This document shows positions 1 to 10,941 of a stretch of 64,000 nt of DNA, one piece after another. Source of the stretch: Plumapathes pennacea. Taxonomy: Eukaryota; Cnidaria; Anthozoa; Antipatharia; Myriopathidae. Every line of letters starts with the position of its first letter. Positions within the stretch are counted from its first letter, which is position 1. Under the pieces are notes generated by a model. It made no database searches and was not told the origin of the DNA. It was given only the letters and a program-made list of their open reading frames with translations. A program made the position numbers and the translations under genes. Location of the stretch: NCBI GenBank assembly GCA_964036295.1, contig OZ038471.1:8968684-9032683 (forward strand). The letters are read 5' to 3'.

Positions 1-214
1 AGCCAAAAATGTAAATTCGAACTCAGCTGCTTCTACAGAGTCCAAATTGGTTGTATGTTAATTGTTTGACGATTATATGTATTGAAAGGAAAAACTTGAC
101 AGCTAAGATTGTCCAATCCAAGAGCGTCACGTTAATCCCTTAAATCTTGCGCCCGCATTTCGGAGTCTAGCGGTCACACTCAAAACCAGGCTGCAAACGG
201 CAGCGCGGGAAACA

Positions 215-480
215 GTGGCAGACACGGGAACCTGCGACCTCGTGGAGAAGGCGGCGATGGGAAAGCAGAGGTTCAGTCGAGAGAATAAGAAAGATGAAAA
301 GAGGCTAATGCGAAATAAGAGAAAGAAGAGGAAAAGACACTTTCGTAAGGGAAGAACTGAAGAATTAGAATTCACAAAAATCCAAGAGCTGAGCCAATTG
401 CGCCAAGAATAGGAAAAAATACGAAGAAGGCGAAACTGAGATACGATTACCTGTCGAAGCCCTACTACAATTGATGGAAA
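215..480 (+). pseudogene. Basic, helix-prone coding remnant
   Basis: The stretch reads as a strongly Lys/Arg/Glu-rich, coiled-coil-like peptide (motifs such as ENKKDEKRLMRNKR and RTEELEF). A stop codon at about 410 ends the open frame, and similar composition continues for some 60 bases. I do not recognise a family with certainty. Because a protein-kinase C-lobe remnant lies 0.6 kb downstream on the same strand, it could be the coiled-coil region of the same decayed gene, but nothing in the sequence links the two directly. It may also be a chance open frame in purine-rich DNA. Confidence 0.2.
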
Positions 481-519
481 GCACTGACGCAGAAATCGAG
501 TAGCGCTGTTAAACAACTC

Positions 520-1035
520 TTCCTTGCTCCAAAGTTGATTCTTCAGAACAAACAGGTAACTTGGCGTTACATTATGCAGGCATACCGCCGCCCATGTTCC
601 TCATGCATAAATTTGGTCGCCCAAAGGCCGCGTAGAGTACCTATCTGTTGTTATCAAGTGAAAGTAATTTATTCAATTTGGTGTTCTTGCTTCGCTGATA
701 AGGTGATACGTAAATAATACCTCCGTATCTATCCGTTTCATCACAATTGATAGGCGTACACAAGCAAACAGACTAAATCGTAACTTACATTAATTTTAGC
801 TCAGTATAAGATATCATTAACTCGTTGAAACTGCAGTGTTGTTATTTTCTCTCCAACGAAAGCTGAATGTTCGTGATTGTTAGTAAGAGACCGGAATTAC
901 CTAGTCGTCAGGCATTTCCGTGCGTATTGTTTTACCGCCCACTAAAAAAATAGATCCTGTTTTAGCACGAGTAACGCAAAACCAGGCCATACAACCTTGT
1001 CAAATAGATTTCTTCTCAGGAGTATTGGTGTTAGT
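520..1035. other. Non-coding stretch
   Basis: No supported gene. A pyrimidine-rich tract at about 1040-1052 just before the kinase remnant could be an old 3' splice-site tract. Confidence 0.4.
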
Positions 1036-1039
1036 TGTA

Positions 1040-1519
1040 GGGTTTTTTTTTTTCAAACGTTGCACAAAAGCTCTCTGAATCTTGCCATGCCTTCTTGGGT
1101 AAAGTTACTAAATGATTTAGCAAATTCTCTACAGTTCTTACATACCAAAGGCGATGTACATAGGGACATCAAGGCTGATAACATATTGATTTCATTCCAT
1201 AACAATAACTACCATGCAATTTTAATTGATTTTGGGAAATGTATCAGAGAATCACACGCGTCCATTGAGAAGCTCTCACTTTAAAATCAAGAATTGTACA
1301 AGAAACATCACCCGAAAAATTGCTCCTGAAATAGTTAATGCAACACATCCACCATCAGCTGCCAGTGATATTTACTCCCTTGGACGGATTTTTAGGTGTG
1401 TTGCTGTTAAGGTCAGCTCTGAGCACTTGATGACATTAGCTGAGAAATGCATTAATCAAGAACCTAAACGAAGGCCTTTGATTGCAGAAATTTGCAGCAA
1501 GCTTCAGGATTTAAATTGA
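1040..1519 (+). pseudogene. Protein kinase C-lobe remnant
   Basis: The translation carries, in order, the kinase catalytic loop HRDIKADN, the magnesium-binding DFG (as IDFGKC), the APE motif (as KIAPEIV), the subdomain IX region with SDIYSLGRIF, and a C-terminal helix with RRPLIAEICSKLQ. These are subdomains VIb to XI. The N-lobe (glycine loop, VAIK lysine) is absent, so the fragment cannot be an active kinase. Two lesions are visible: an in-frame TAA at 1282-1284 before NQELYKKHHPK, and a one-base frame change near 1310-1322 between HHPK and KIAPE. The natural stop is TGA at 1517-1519. The family looks like the divergent Ser/Thr/Tyr kinases abundant in cnidarian genomes. It could be an exon of a decayed gene rather than a retrocopy, as it is preceded by a polypyrimidine tract. 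Confidence 0.8.
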
Positions 1520-2565
1520 CACAATGGCACCCGCATTTTGGCAACTACAAAAATATTAACTTTTATGAAAGTTGTATAACTATGCACGTGCTTTATGTTT
1601 TCATATGATATGCTCTTTTAATCGCCTGCTGGTCACGACTTCATTTCCTTCAGTTTTTTCTTATCTATTTGTGAATTTCAGATTTTCATTTAGCGTTAAA
1701 TGAGAGGAAAGCTCTTGTGTTGTCAAGATGTCCCATCTTTGGGCAACAGACTGTCAAGATGTCTCATCTTTAGGCAGTTAGTGGAATTCTCATTTATCAA
1801 TAAGCATATTAACATATGACGAGTTAAAAATGCATTGTGATGCAGTACTGTGAGAGGAAAGCTTTCTTCGGGCAGTTAGTGAAATCCTCATTTACATGTA
1901 GCAATCCAGCTAATCCTTGGTCGCATAAAATACAACTTCAACTTGAAATTTAAAAATATACTTCAAAATATTTTGGCTGCAATGAGCAGTTTCATAAAGC
2001 GCTAGCATAGTTAACTGTCCAAAACTAAAAAAAATAATTATTTAAAATTATCATAGTTGATCTTGTAATATCCAGAATCAGTTATGGTGAACATGTAGCA
2101 CCAAAATTACAGATATACCACATGTGGGAGGCCTTTGTCTCTCACATCTGTTTGCCTGTGGCTTCATGATTCGTTCATGATCGTTTTCCCTCTCCCTGTC
2201 TTTCCGTTCGTAGCCTTCTCCCCCGTGGGAGTTGGAACTAAATGACATTCAAGGAAATATCAGGATGTATTCAAATTTTGTATACATAAAGAATTGCGCT
2301 CGCCTTGATCTCCGATGTTGCCATGCGGCGCAAAACTGCAATTATCGAAATGGCGTCAGGAGTCTTTGGACTTCTATTTTACTGTTTCTATCAAGTGTCA
2401 GTTTAATCCAACTGAAAACAATCAGGAAACATGGAAATAACTAAATTTACCACTTGATACACGACTAAATCGGTCTCAAAAAATACTTAAACAGCCCCCT
2501 GACTTTGCCTAAACATTGAAAATTTCAAACTCAAGTTTACATTCTCCTTGGCGTGAAGATTTACT
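1520..2565. repeat. Non-coding; one short direct duplication
   Basis: No gene supported. A 25-base unit (TGTCAAGATGTCYCATCTTT followed by RGGCA) occurs at 1721-1745 and again at 1752-1776. Nearby stretches (GAGAGGAAAGCT, GGGCAGTTAGTG) also repeat between 1700 and 1885, suggesting degenerate tandem duplication of a roughly 130-base block. Confidence 0.5.
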
Positions 2566-2569
2566 GACA

Positions 2570-2965
2570 TAAAGACGGACGTGCGTGTCACAAAGTACTC
2601 GTCGTACGACACCAGATAACACGCCGGACACCTCGTGTAACAAATGGCGTGAATCAGGCTCTTTGTGACATGCCACATGCGTAGACACCTCGCGTTCCCA
2701 TTCCAAACACGCTAAGTAACTCGAGTATCAGGTTGCTCGACACGGGACTACACGCAACGTGCGAGTGTTGGGATACGTGACACTAACAGACACTCCGTGT
2801 AGGGACGTGTCGTGAACTGGATTCTAAGTGACACTCCACGTGATAAGACACGCGGCGTTCTCATCCTTGACGCGCAACGTGCAAACATAATATCAATGAC
2901 ACGGATATTCCTGTGTACGCCTCTTTTGACACAGTGCTTCCTCCGGACACACAAATAATCGAGAC
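2570..2965. repeat. GACAC/GTGTC-rich subterminal-type block
   Basis: The pentamers GACAC and GTGTC and close variants (CGTGT, ACACG) recur densely on both strands over about 400 bases. Composition is far richer in CpG than the surroundings. The block abuts the transposase remnant at 3.2-5.2 kb, and a weaker similar block lies on its other side at about 5480-5720. Arrays of short motifs beside the termini are typical transposase-binding regions of DNA transposons; that role is inferred. No clean terminal inverted repeat was seen. Confidence 0.4.
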
Positions 2966-3177
2966 TGGCCAGCACCTGACGAAGCGTCGCTTTCGCCTAC
3001 ACTGTCGGAATTGTCTGCTGTCTCGGCCACGGATGGTTGTCGGCTTGTTCACCTGGGTCTTACTGCACTGACCTCACTGCTCAAAGGACTGGCCTTCATT
3101 GTTGGTAGTTACCATTCTTCGGGGATGTCGAATTTTGTCCACGGAATGCACTTCCCGGGACCAATGTTGTAGGCCCT

Positions 3178-5230
3178 CTACGTTCTTATCCCGCCTTGGC
3201 TGTATCGGAGGTTGCTGACAAAACTAACCTCCCACTTGAATCTTTTGCTGGATGGATTGGTAAGAGGACTGCACACCTTTACGCTCACACCGCGCACGCC
3301 CCCAAATGACTCGATTGCTTCCTTCATTTGTGCAGCTGTGTCAATGTCGTGCCCGGAATTCATAAATTTCGCCATGTGCGACTTTATCGTGGCTGCCTTG
3401 CGGTCGCACAACCCTTTCCCTCCTTGTGGGTCTGAGAAATCAATCTCGGAGATCTGGAGGCCATGACGCTTGGCAATTTGAGGGGCTGTAACAAGCGTCT
3501 GTGCGCAGTGGTTGCATCCAGCGTTGTCGTGCCTAAGATAGATGGTCTGCAGTTCCGTCATAACAGTCTTAGCTGACTGAAGATGTCATCAAGTATGGCT
3601 AACACTGCGTTGCTCTCTTGAGCGGTGGCACTCTCAAATACGCGAGCGAATGTCATCATCTCTACTTCATGGCTATTGCTTCTAATTGCCACCGCTAGAT
3701 GCCATGGTACGCCCCGTTTTGCAAACCAATCAGCCTGGCTTTCTCTGAACTTGCGGGGCAGAAACTGCATTGCCCAGTCGAGCACTAGCAGGATGGAAGA
3801 TGTGTCAAGGCCGCTCAAGATGTCTGGTCGACATTCATCTTGGTTTGAACACCACAAGAGGTGGACTTTCCAAGCTTCAATATTCTGTTTGGCTTGCGTG
3901 ACGATGAAGGTCAACTCTTCTCTTTCAATGACCGTGCATTCAGTTTTATCTAAACCATCCTCAATCTCCGTCACCACAGATGAAAGAAGCAGGCAGCGGT
4001 CACAACTTTCATTATGGATGTGGTCACAAGCCGCAGTGTAGTCTGGGTCACCAGGGTAACTTAATGCGTATGCCCTGCAGTGGTCTGGGACAGTAGAACT
4101 CTTGGAAACGTGAACCTGAAAATGTAAAAAACAAGTCAATCTTGAATATTTATGCTGAAAAGCTCTAAGTTTGCTCAAAACATTGGCTTTGCATTGCACA
4201 GTATACAAAACCTCTGCTAAAAGTTTACGACGTCAAGTATCCTCAGACCGGAGCAAAATACTTCTATATACGATATAGATAGATAAAGTATATTGTGCTG
4301 AGGTATCTCTGTCCAACCATACAACATACACATACAACATACACTGTAACCATCAAATTACCTTGAAATCACCTTGCTGCTTTCCTACTCTTAACTGCTC
4401 CTTTTTATCCTTGGCCCAAGCCATACCCAGCCCACATTTATCCCCGAGTTTCTCAGCGGCTAGTTCTAGTTCTTCAAATGCCTTGGCTCCCTGCGCGCCG
4501 ACGTAGTCTAGACCCTGGAGTGATTTCCTGATGGAGACCAAGCAGACATGCAAGATTCTATAGAGAGTACTGCGTCCCATTGGTTTGAAACCCTCTTCAT
4601 CGCACAGTTCCTCATATTGCAAAATTATCTGCGCCGGAATGACAATTATGATGACATTCGGTATAGTTAGTTCCTCATTAGATACCTTCAGCTTTCTTTC
4701 GCCAAATGTAAGGTCCTGGATTATGTGCGCGCTTGTAATAAAGTTGAGAAAGTGGCTAAGTTGTCCAGGCGCCACATAAATTCGCGGCTCCGCGGCGATG
4801 TAGAAGCTGATGGTGCTTGGCAGTGTTGAATCTGTACCGGGTCAGGTCCGGGATCCACCTCTTCAGAACCTTGAAACTAACTTTGTCAGCCATGATAGGG
4901 AGGATTTGTCGGCGTGTACTCCAGTGGTTGGCATTGTTGTAGCATTCTTGGAGAGCCTCTATGAGTATTGTGTCAGTCTGACCTTGCACGGTCAGGGAAA
5001 CTGACTTGGTACACCTCTTGATGTCTTCAAGGCTTCCCATAGACTATCTTATCCCCCGGTGCAACCTCGTCTAAGAAGGCATGAACGGCTTGTTGCACTT
5101 TCCTGGTGTAATGTCGTTTAGTCCTTTCTTTGGTTAAATTCCACGCTGTAGCTAGTTTAGATCTGATGGGACTGATATCTCTGCTTGACAAGAATTCATT
5201 CAGTTTGTCTCTGCTGGAACCTGATGGTGT
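3178..5230 (-). pseudogene. Transposase-like gene with three frameshifts
   Basis: Read from about 5230 down to 3178, the pieces form one protein. They are an N-terminal helical part (LNEFLSSRDISPIRSKLATA), a block with HWSTRRQILPIMADKV and KRWIPDLTRYRFN, a block with SHFLNFITSAHIIQDL and RKSLQGLDYVGAQGAKAFEE, then a probable catalytic part with VLDWAMQFLPRKFRE, YLRHDNAGC and DFSDPQGGKG. The last three resemble the acidic motifs of a DDE-type domain, and the family is repeated in cnidarian genomes. I cannot assign the superfamily. The frame breaks near 5040 (before MGSLEDIKRC), near 4785 (HRRGAANL to YVAPGQ) and near 3560 (SQLRLL to TELQTIYL). A normal intron may separate GDFK at 4353 from the next block near 4118. 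The breaks make this a dead copy. Confidence 0.7.
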
Positions 5231-5479
5231 GGTCTCATCGCCAGAGTCGTCGAAGTTTTCCGGTGGCTTGTAAGTGCTTCATGGTGTTTCTGGTATAAAG
5301 ATACCGGTGGGTGTTGATTGAGACATCTTGTTGTTGGGGTACATCTAACGTAAAAAGAAAACAAAAAGCAAAAAGCAGTTGATCAACAGGCCCGTTACCC
5401 CTGCCCACCGGGTGAATTCCGTATATAGGCGTGCACGTAACATGCATGCAGTTGTATCTTATCCCGACATGATGCACAA

Positions 5480-6140
5480 ACTAGTGAAACAAGAGTTAAC
5501 CCACTGCACACAGTCACTGTCCGTACCAAAGTAATATTGCCGAGTGTACGCGAGAGTGACTCCACGTCTGTTATGGGCGTGGCACATGCTGCTGCTCCCT
5601 TTACATCAGTGTCGCTGTAGACTGGACTTGCGATATCTGGAACACCGGACTCGGGCATTTCAAAACCACTCGCCCTGCAGTCTCTACAAATTCCTGGATA
5701 GTTCAGACAGATCAAAGTGACACTCAGTACAAATGCGCTAATTGACTCACCCCTCCCTCACAATGGCGTTAGTGAACAGCGCGTTTTAAACGGGAGCAAA
5801 GCAAAAGCGAACATAGTTTTGATAAATAGATCTTGTCACACATCGCAAAAATGAAATTTTCACATATCAATTTTATAGGAAATGGCAGCCTTTGTTTATC
5901 TAGTAAAAGCTGCATTATACGAAGGCGCGCAATCTTCTTTTGCCCAATATTTCTGGCGATTGAGTGAATGTAATGAACGAATTAGGCAGAAATTGATATA
6001 TCTGCGGCACCGACCAAGCAGGGTCTGAGTTCCAGTCGGAGTAGGGCATTATGTGTTGAGTCATTCTAGGTCGGCTCCAGCTAATTTTTGCTTGTGGACG
6101 TGGCCCGACGAGCTATAAATGCGTGCTCTTTTGATGGTTT
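5480..6140. other. Non-coding flank of the transposase remnant
   Basis: GTGT/ACAC-type motifs continue to about 5720. Beyond that nothing coding is seen; open frames here lack family features. Confidence 0.35.
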
Positions 6141-6149
6141 TTTCTTCTG

Positions 6150-6960
6150 GGTTACAAATCAGCACACGCTGATTGGTTCATATTATCACGTGATCTGTGA
6201 TGACGTTTTGTGAGCACATGACATGCCACGGACGCAGTTTCGCCATTTTGAAGAAGCGAGATGTGGGCGATGGATTTGTGCGTTGCTTGCCTTAGTTGGC
6301 TTTGTGGACTCTTGTATGGACCGCTCATCTTACTTACAAACGCACACGCCGGCTGCGGTAGACCCACACTAAGTTTCATTGAGCGGTTTTGGCTTAGGTC
6401 GGTCCGTTGAACTGCACAACTGTACAAAAATGTACGAAGATCCTGATATCCAGAACGTTGAGAACTTGAAGGAACAAGCTAAACGAAGGCACTCCAGATG
6501 CAAAGATCAGAACCAGAGTAACATTAACGGCGAAGCAACTTCGATTCTTTGCAGTCAGTTGATAGTGAATTGTATGGAACTGTTTAGTATGAAGGTGAAC
6601 TTAAAGGTACTTTGTATTCCTTTACTTTGTCTTAATCTTGGTGATACAAGTAAAGCGTCAGAAAATCTGACTTTCGTTAGGAATCAAAGTTTTACACTGC
6701 TGTGCATTTGTGTTGTTGTTGCGGCATTTTGGCTCGGTGCCATGAAGATCAAACAGGCAGCAGAACACGTCGCGTTATTGTTTGAAAATTGGAACATGAT
6801 TGAAGAAGTGGTCGTTGGTAGATCTCGCTTTGAGCAATTTTATTGTATCCCCAGTAATGTTTATGTGAAAGAAAATCGAAGTCGTCCAAGACGACGCATT
6901 GGTCCTTTTAGTTCAGCTTGTGTGGCGATACACACGCAACTATATCTGTAGTGCAGTTAT
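6150..6960 (+). repeat. Repeat family D copy with unassigned ORF
   Basis: The block TGATTGGTTCATATTATCACGTG near 6170 recurs near 30246 on the same strand and near 59735 on the opposite strand, so this is an interspersed repeat. It is followed in both + strand copies by a related ATGTGGGCGATG-like stretch. An open frame from 6379 to 6951 encodes 190 residues. It has one hydrophobic segment (about residues 106-120, TLLCICVVVAAFWLG) and a basic tail. I recognise no family, and the frame may be fortuitous. The CACGTG E-box palindrome inside the block could be regulatory, which is inference. Confidence 0.4.
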
Positions 6961-7282
6961 TTTCCCGTCCCACCCATATCCCATTAAACTGGTGACGGGT
7001 CTCGGGTGCTCACCTGCCAGTGCTACACCACTTGCTGGTGAACTGTGGGTTTGTGACCCCTTCATGCCTAGGGTTTGCATACCCTATCCATGCTGCTTAT
7101 CCCGCGCCTAGTGTGGTACGAGCACCACTAGCTGGCTCATCCCTCTGGCTTCTGAGCTCCCAGGTACCAGTCACCCATTTAACCGCAATTTGTCTGAGTG
7201 TCATTATTTCACTGCCTACTTCTTTCGCATACGAAAAGGATGTTAAACTTTGCCATGTTGTTTGCATTTTTGTCACGGAAAA

Positions 7283-7963
7283 TGAGCCATGTTTTTTTTG
7301 TTGTTGTTGTTCTTATTCTGATTCTGGTCGGAAAGTATAGTGAAAACTGGAAGATGGTCATAAATATCAGTAAACAGTAGCCCGCTAGCAGAGTAGTTGT
7401 TCAGGTCGTTCGTGAAAATATTGTCATCTAAAGTAGCCGTGTTTGAAGTTATTCTAGTTGGCTGCATGATTAGTGGAAAACATTCTTGAATACATATTGT
7501 ACAAACATTCCTCAGTTGTTTCAAGACAATGGTCTAAATTCTAATCAGCCACCAGCAAGATTTGTTCTCTTTAGAAATATCAACTATTAGCTGATCCAAG
7601 TTATTTATAAAATATTGAAGGCATTGATTTGGTGGCCTATAAATGACATCAATATTCAGGTTCTTTTCTTTAGGTCTGTTGACTTTCACCAACAACGCAT
7701 CTGCGCATTCTTTGTTTAAAAAGGTTAAGTCAGATCGACATTTAAATTCAAAGTTTTCGTCTACACGGCCAACACCGCCGCCGGCCCTATCAGTACGATG
7801 TTTATGAATACAGTTGTAGCCCGACATATCAGCATGATGTGATGAATCGCGTAACCAGGTCTCCGTTTTGCCAATAAAAGAAAACTTCAGTTCAAGATTC
7901 TCTTACAGATTGGTTAAACCATTCAAATTACGTTGAAGGCTTCGTATATTAATATGCAGGAAC
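7283..7963 (-). pseudogene. LINE endonuclease-domain fragment
   Basis: The minus-strand translation starts with HINIRSLQRNLNGLTN, the opening of an APE-type endonuclease of non-LTR retrotransposons. It continues with IGKTETWLRDSSH, GGVGRVDE, LNIDVIYRPPNQ, RITSNTATLDDNIFTND and a final block with SGLLFTDIYDHLPVF. It is the endonuclease half of a CR1/L2-like ORF2. An in-frame stop follows NGLTNL, and the frame is lost near 7534 where the GDFN-type motif should be (SCWWLIRI then stop). No reverse transcriptase follows on this strand, so the copy is truncated and dead. Confidence 0.8.
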
Positions 7964-8094
7964 GATAAACAAATATGTTGTCCTTGTGTGTATTACTAAC
8001 TTGATCACACTTCGAGAAAATATTATGAAAGCCCATTGATTGCCTGTGAAGTTTGTTTACATCTATTAATAGGGGCATTTTAACAAGTAAGTAA

Positions 8095-8117
8095 GTAAGT
8101 AAGTAAGTAAGTAGGTA
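8095..8117 (-). repeat. (AAGT)n run, LINE-type 3' tail
   Basis: Six AAGT units end in AGGTAAAGACTCTATTTA. The reverse complement, an AAAGAC-type stretch followed by TTAC repeats, resembles the tail at 52353-52393. It is probably the 3' end of a minus-strand retroelement whose body would lie to the right, but no coding remnant is recognisable there. Confidence 0.45.
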
Positions 8118-8119
8118 AA

Positions 8120-9720
8120 GACTCTATTTAGAGTATCAGAGAATAATACAGAGGACTTAAAAACAAGTGGTCCTCAACCTATAGTACAATGAAAAACTTA
8201 TGCTAAGATTAAAATATAATATAGGATTAGTAGAAGTAAATAACAACTAACGTACGAAAAGTAAAATTATGTTTAAAAATGTTCTAAATCCTGTTGATCG
8301 TTTAAAATATTTGACTTAAGTACTTTCTGAAAGACCTAGCAGTTGGCAATTTACAGATGTACTTAAAAGTCAATAGTGCTACATGGCTGTGAAGTGGTAA
8401 CAGTGAAAGTCGTACCACCTTTAGTTTTGCTATTAAAATTTGGGTATGCTATAGCTAGTCCTAAAAACCTAGAAATCCAATAACCGTGGTCCAGTTTTGT
8501 GGATACTGCAACATTCGTGTCTCTTCCCGATTGTAAGATAACGTTAACAATGGATAAGTCGGAACACCAGCAACACAACAACACCTCCAACACGCCACAT
8601 TCGCGAGGCACCGGCTACAAACGGTACGTCTTCTGTGTCAATGTTTATGTTTCATCATTTGGTTTTACATTTGGTCAGCCATGAGAGTAAAAAAATAAAC
8701 TACACTCTTGAGATAACAATTTATTTTTGTCGTTACCGCTCCTTTCTTTGCGGTTGAGTCGAGTCAAGCCACGTTGCGTTACTCACGATTAAATACATGT
8801 TGCGAGGAGTCAATCACGGGCATTCATTGCTGGCAATCTATTTTCTTGTGCAAAATTGAAAGCAGTATAGACCATGTATTTTGTGTGGAACGATTTATCG
8901 AGGCCCCCGAGGTTTGTGTACGTATTACTCTGTTGACTCTTCTAGAGCGAAATTGATTCGACCGTGTTTATCTGGTCCTCGCTCGCTGTCAAAGCAAAGG
9001 AATGTAGTGGGAAACCGTAAGAAATTCCACAGTTTTTATTTTCGTACAGCCCGTAGACCCAGTTTACTTGACCTGATCGATGTTACGGCTGCATAAAGCA
9101 AACGCGAAATTGGAATGTTTTGAAAATATAGAAGGATGCTGTATCAATGCGTACTGTATATACCAAGCACGAGCGGGTACGCAGCACTTTATAATCACTT
9201 CATTACCAGCAAATCCGACAACAGTAGCATGCGTGGGAATGCAATGATATAAATTTCAACAAGCCCTAGCATTTAACTTCCACTATGGAACTCCTAGTAT
9301 ATTGTACATTTCCAGAGTGCGCCAAAGGCCTCAATCCTGCACTACAAATCATTTTCAAAGCCTTGCAGAAGCCACATGTACGCATTGCGGGCCTGCATTT
9401 ATTAATGCGATTATCATATTTCTAGTAAATTCATGATGGGTTTGTATTACTGCCTGTATTACTGCCGATAAGCTACAATACGCCTGCAATTTGCGCACTA
9501 GCACAGTGTAAAATTTATTGGTCGAGTTATGCGAATATATTACTTGAGTTCTTACTAGCTACTGAACTACCAGGGCGTCAGGTGTACTCGCAATGGAATA
9601 GAGAATGCGTTACCAATTTGTCTTAAAAGCTTTAAGGATTTTCCTAATCCGCGCTGCATCGTCAAAGCTTGTATATTATCCCCGAACGAAGTGAAGGAAA
9701 TACTCACGACACTAATGCAG
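8120..9720. other. Non-coding stretch
   Basis: Short open frames on both strands (for example 8363-8611 minus and 8881-9096 plus) show no family features. I see no gene or clear repeat boundary. Confidence 0.4.
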
Positions 9721-9756
9721 TAATATTATACCGCCTAATTGTATTATACCGCCTAC

Positions 9757-9840
9757 TTGGAGACTCCAAGCCTGTCGCCATCTCGAAATTTAACGTTCGT
9801 CTGTCAGTCAGTCTGTCTGGCGTACGACTTTAGGCGCGGT
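9757..9840 (-). repeat. Family A element, right-end fragment
   Basis: TTGGAGACTCCAAG followed by GTCGCCATCTCGAAATTTAA, CGTCTGTCAGTCAGTCTGTC and TGGCGTACGAC matches the end of the near-complete family A copy at 51.17-52.17 kb and related pieces at 31.94 kb and 37.8 kb. Only this end is present. A small ATTATACCGCCT duplication lies just to the left. Confidence 0.6.
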
Positions 9841-9959
9841 TACCCCGATAACCAATAACAAAGGCCGGATCTATCATGTGTGCCCTGTTTTTTTACTCGG
9901 AATAATAGAGAAATTAGATTTGAACGAAGCAACAATATATCTTAGCTGCGTTCACGAAA

Positions 9960-10941
9960 ATGGAAAACTTAACTGAAAAACTTGAAGCACAACAGTCTCG
10001 CGAAGCTCGTCTTCAAATGAGAAGGGAACAGGCACGAGCATGGCGAAATCGTGAAACGAGCGAACAACGCCAAATTCGTCTCGAGAAAAGGCGACAATCC
10101 TATTATGATCGACAGTATCATAAAAAGAACCGTGCCGAAGAAACGACTTCGCAAAGAAAACAGCGCATGAATGCCGATCGAAAGCGACATGAACAGAAGC
10201 GGGTAACGCAGACAACTCCGCAAAGAGAACAGCGCTTGAAAGCAAATCGGGAACTTCAGGAGAAAAAACGGGCCGAAGAAAAGACTCCGCAAAGACAACA
10301 GCGTATGAGTGCCGATCAAAAGCGTCATAAAGAGAAGCGGTTGACACAAACAACTCCACAAAGAGAATCCAGTCGCCAGCTAGTACCTTCTCGACGTAGC
10401 AATGAATTGTCTGAACGGAGTACCCGCAGGCTTCAAGCTCAAAATGAAGCCAACACTCGCAGTCAAAAACAGCAATATTTGCATAACCGTGGGTGGGCAA
10501 ATCCAGAAACTCCTCCATTCCACGAACAAGAGTGGGTACGGGAGGAGCTCACTGCCTTTCACAGCTTTGAGGAAAATCTCCGACACTTACGCTGCAAGGT
10601 ATGCAAAGAAACATGGCCGATCACCAACCAAAGTGTGCCCGAGCTGAGCTATACCTGCACCAGGTGCAAACGCGACAAAAAGACCTCGTGTCGATTGTTC
10701 TCGGCTGAAAACGACATGGATCCTGGGACAGTCCCTGCAGAACTCCAGGCCCTCACCGAAGTAGAGGAAATGCTGATCGCCAGAGCTTTCCCCATCATGT
10801 GTGTTTACCGGAAACACGACGGCCAGCGTGGGTACAAAGGTCATGTCCTCAACTTGCCACAGAATGTTCAGGGATTTCTCAGCACTCTTCCAGCCAATGT
10901 GAGTGATCTGCCCGTTCTTATCATCAGGAAGCAAGGGGCAG
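9960..10941 (+). CDS. Helitron-type N-terminal exon (DUF6570-like)
   Basis: The exon opens with ATG at 9960 after an in-frame gap. Residues 1-165 are basic and repetitive, with about four copies of a TTPQREQR-like unit of some 22 residues. A tail with HNRGWANPETPPFHEQEW follows. Then comes a cysteine block (CKVC at about 220 and CTRCKRDK at about 235) and the signature FSAENDMDPG..PAELQALTEVEEMLIAR, which I associate with the DUF6570-like region N-terminal to the helitron helicase-like domain. The frame runs into a strong donor, GGGGCAG|GTAAGA, at 10941/10942 in phase 1. No Rep or helicase exon was recognised downstream, so this is either a first exon of a longer gene or an isolated fragment. 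The exon itself has no lesions. Confidence 0.75.

Noticed and set aside
127-516. Minus-strand open frame of 129 residues rich in Phe, Leu and Ser
   Set aside because: It is the reverse of the purine-rich, Lys/Glu-coding stretch and shows no family features.
3625-4041. Plus-strand frame of 138 residues
   Set aside because: It is a shadow of the minus-strand transposase-like remnant.
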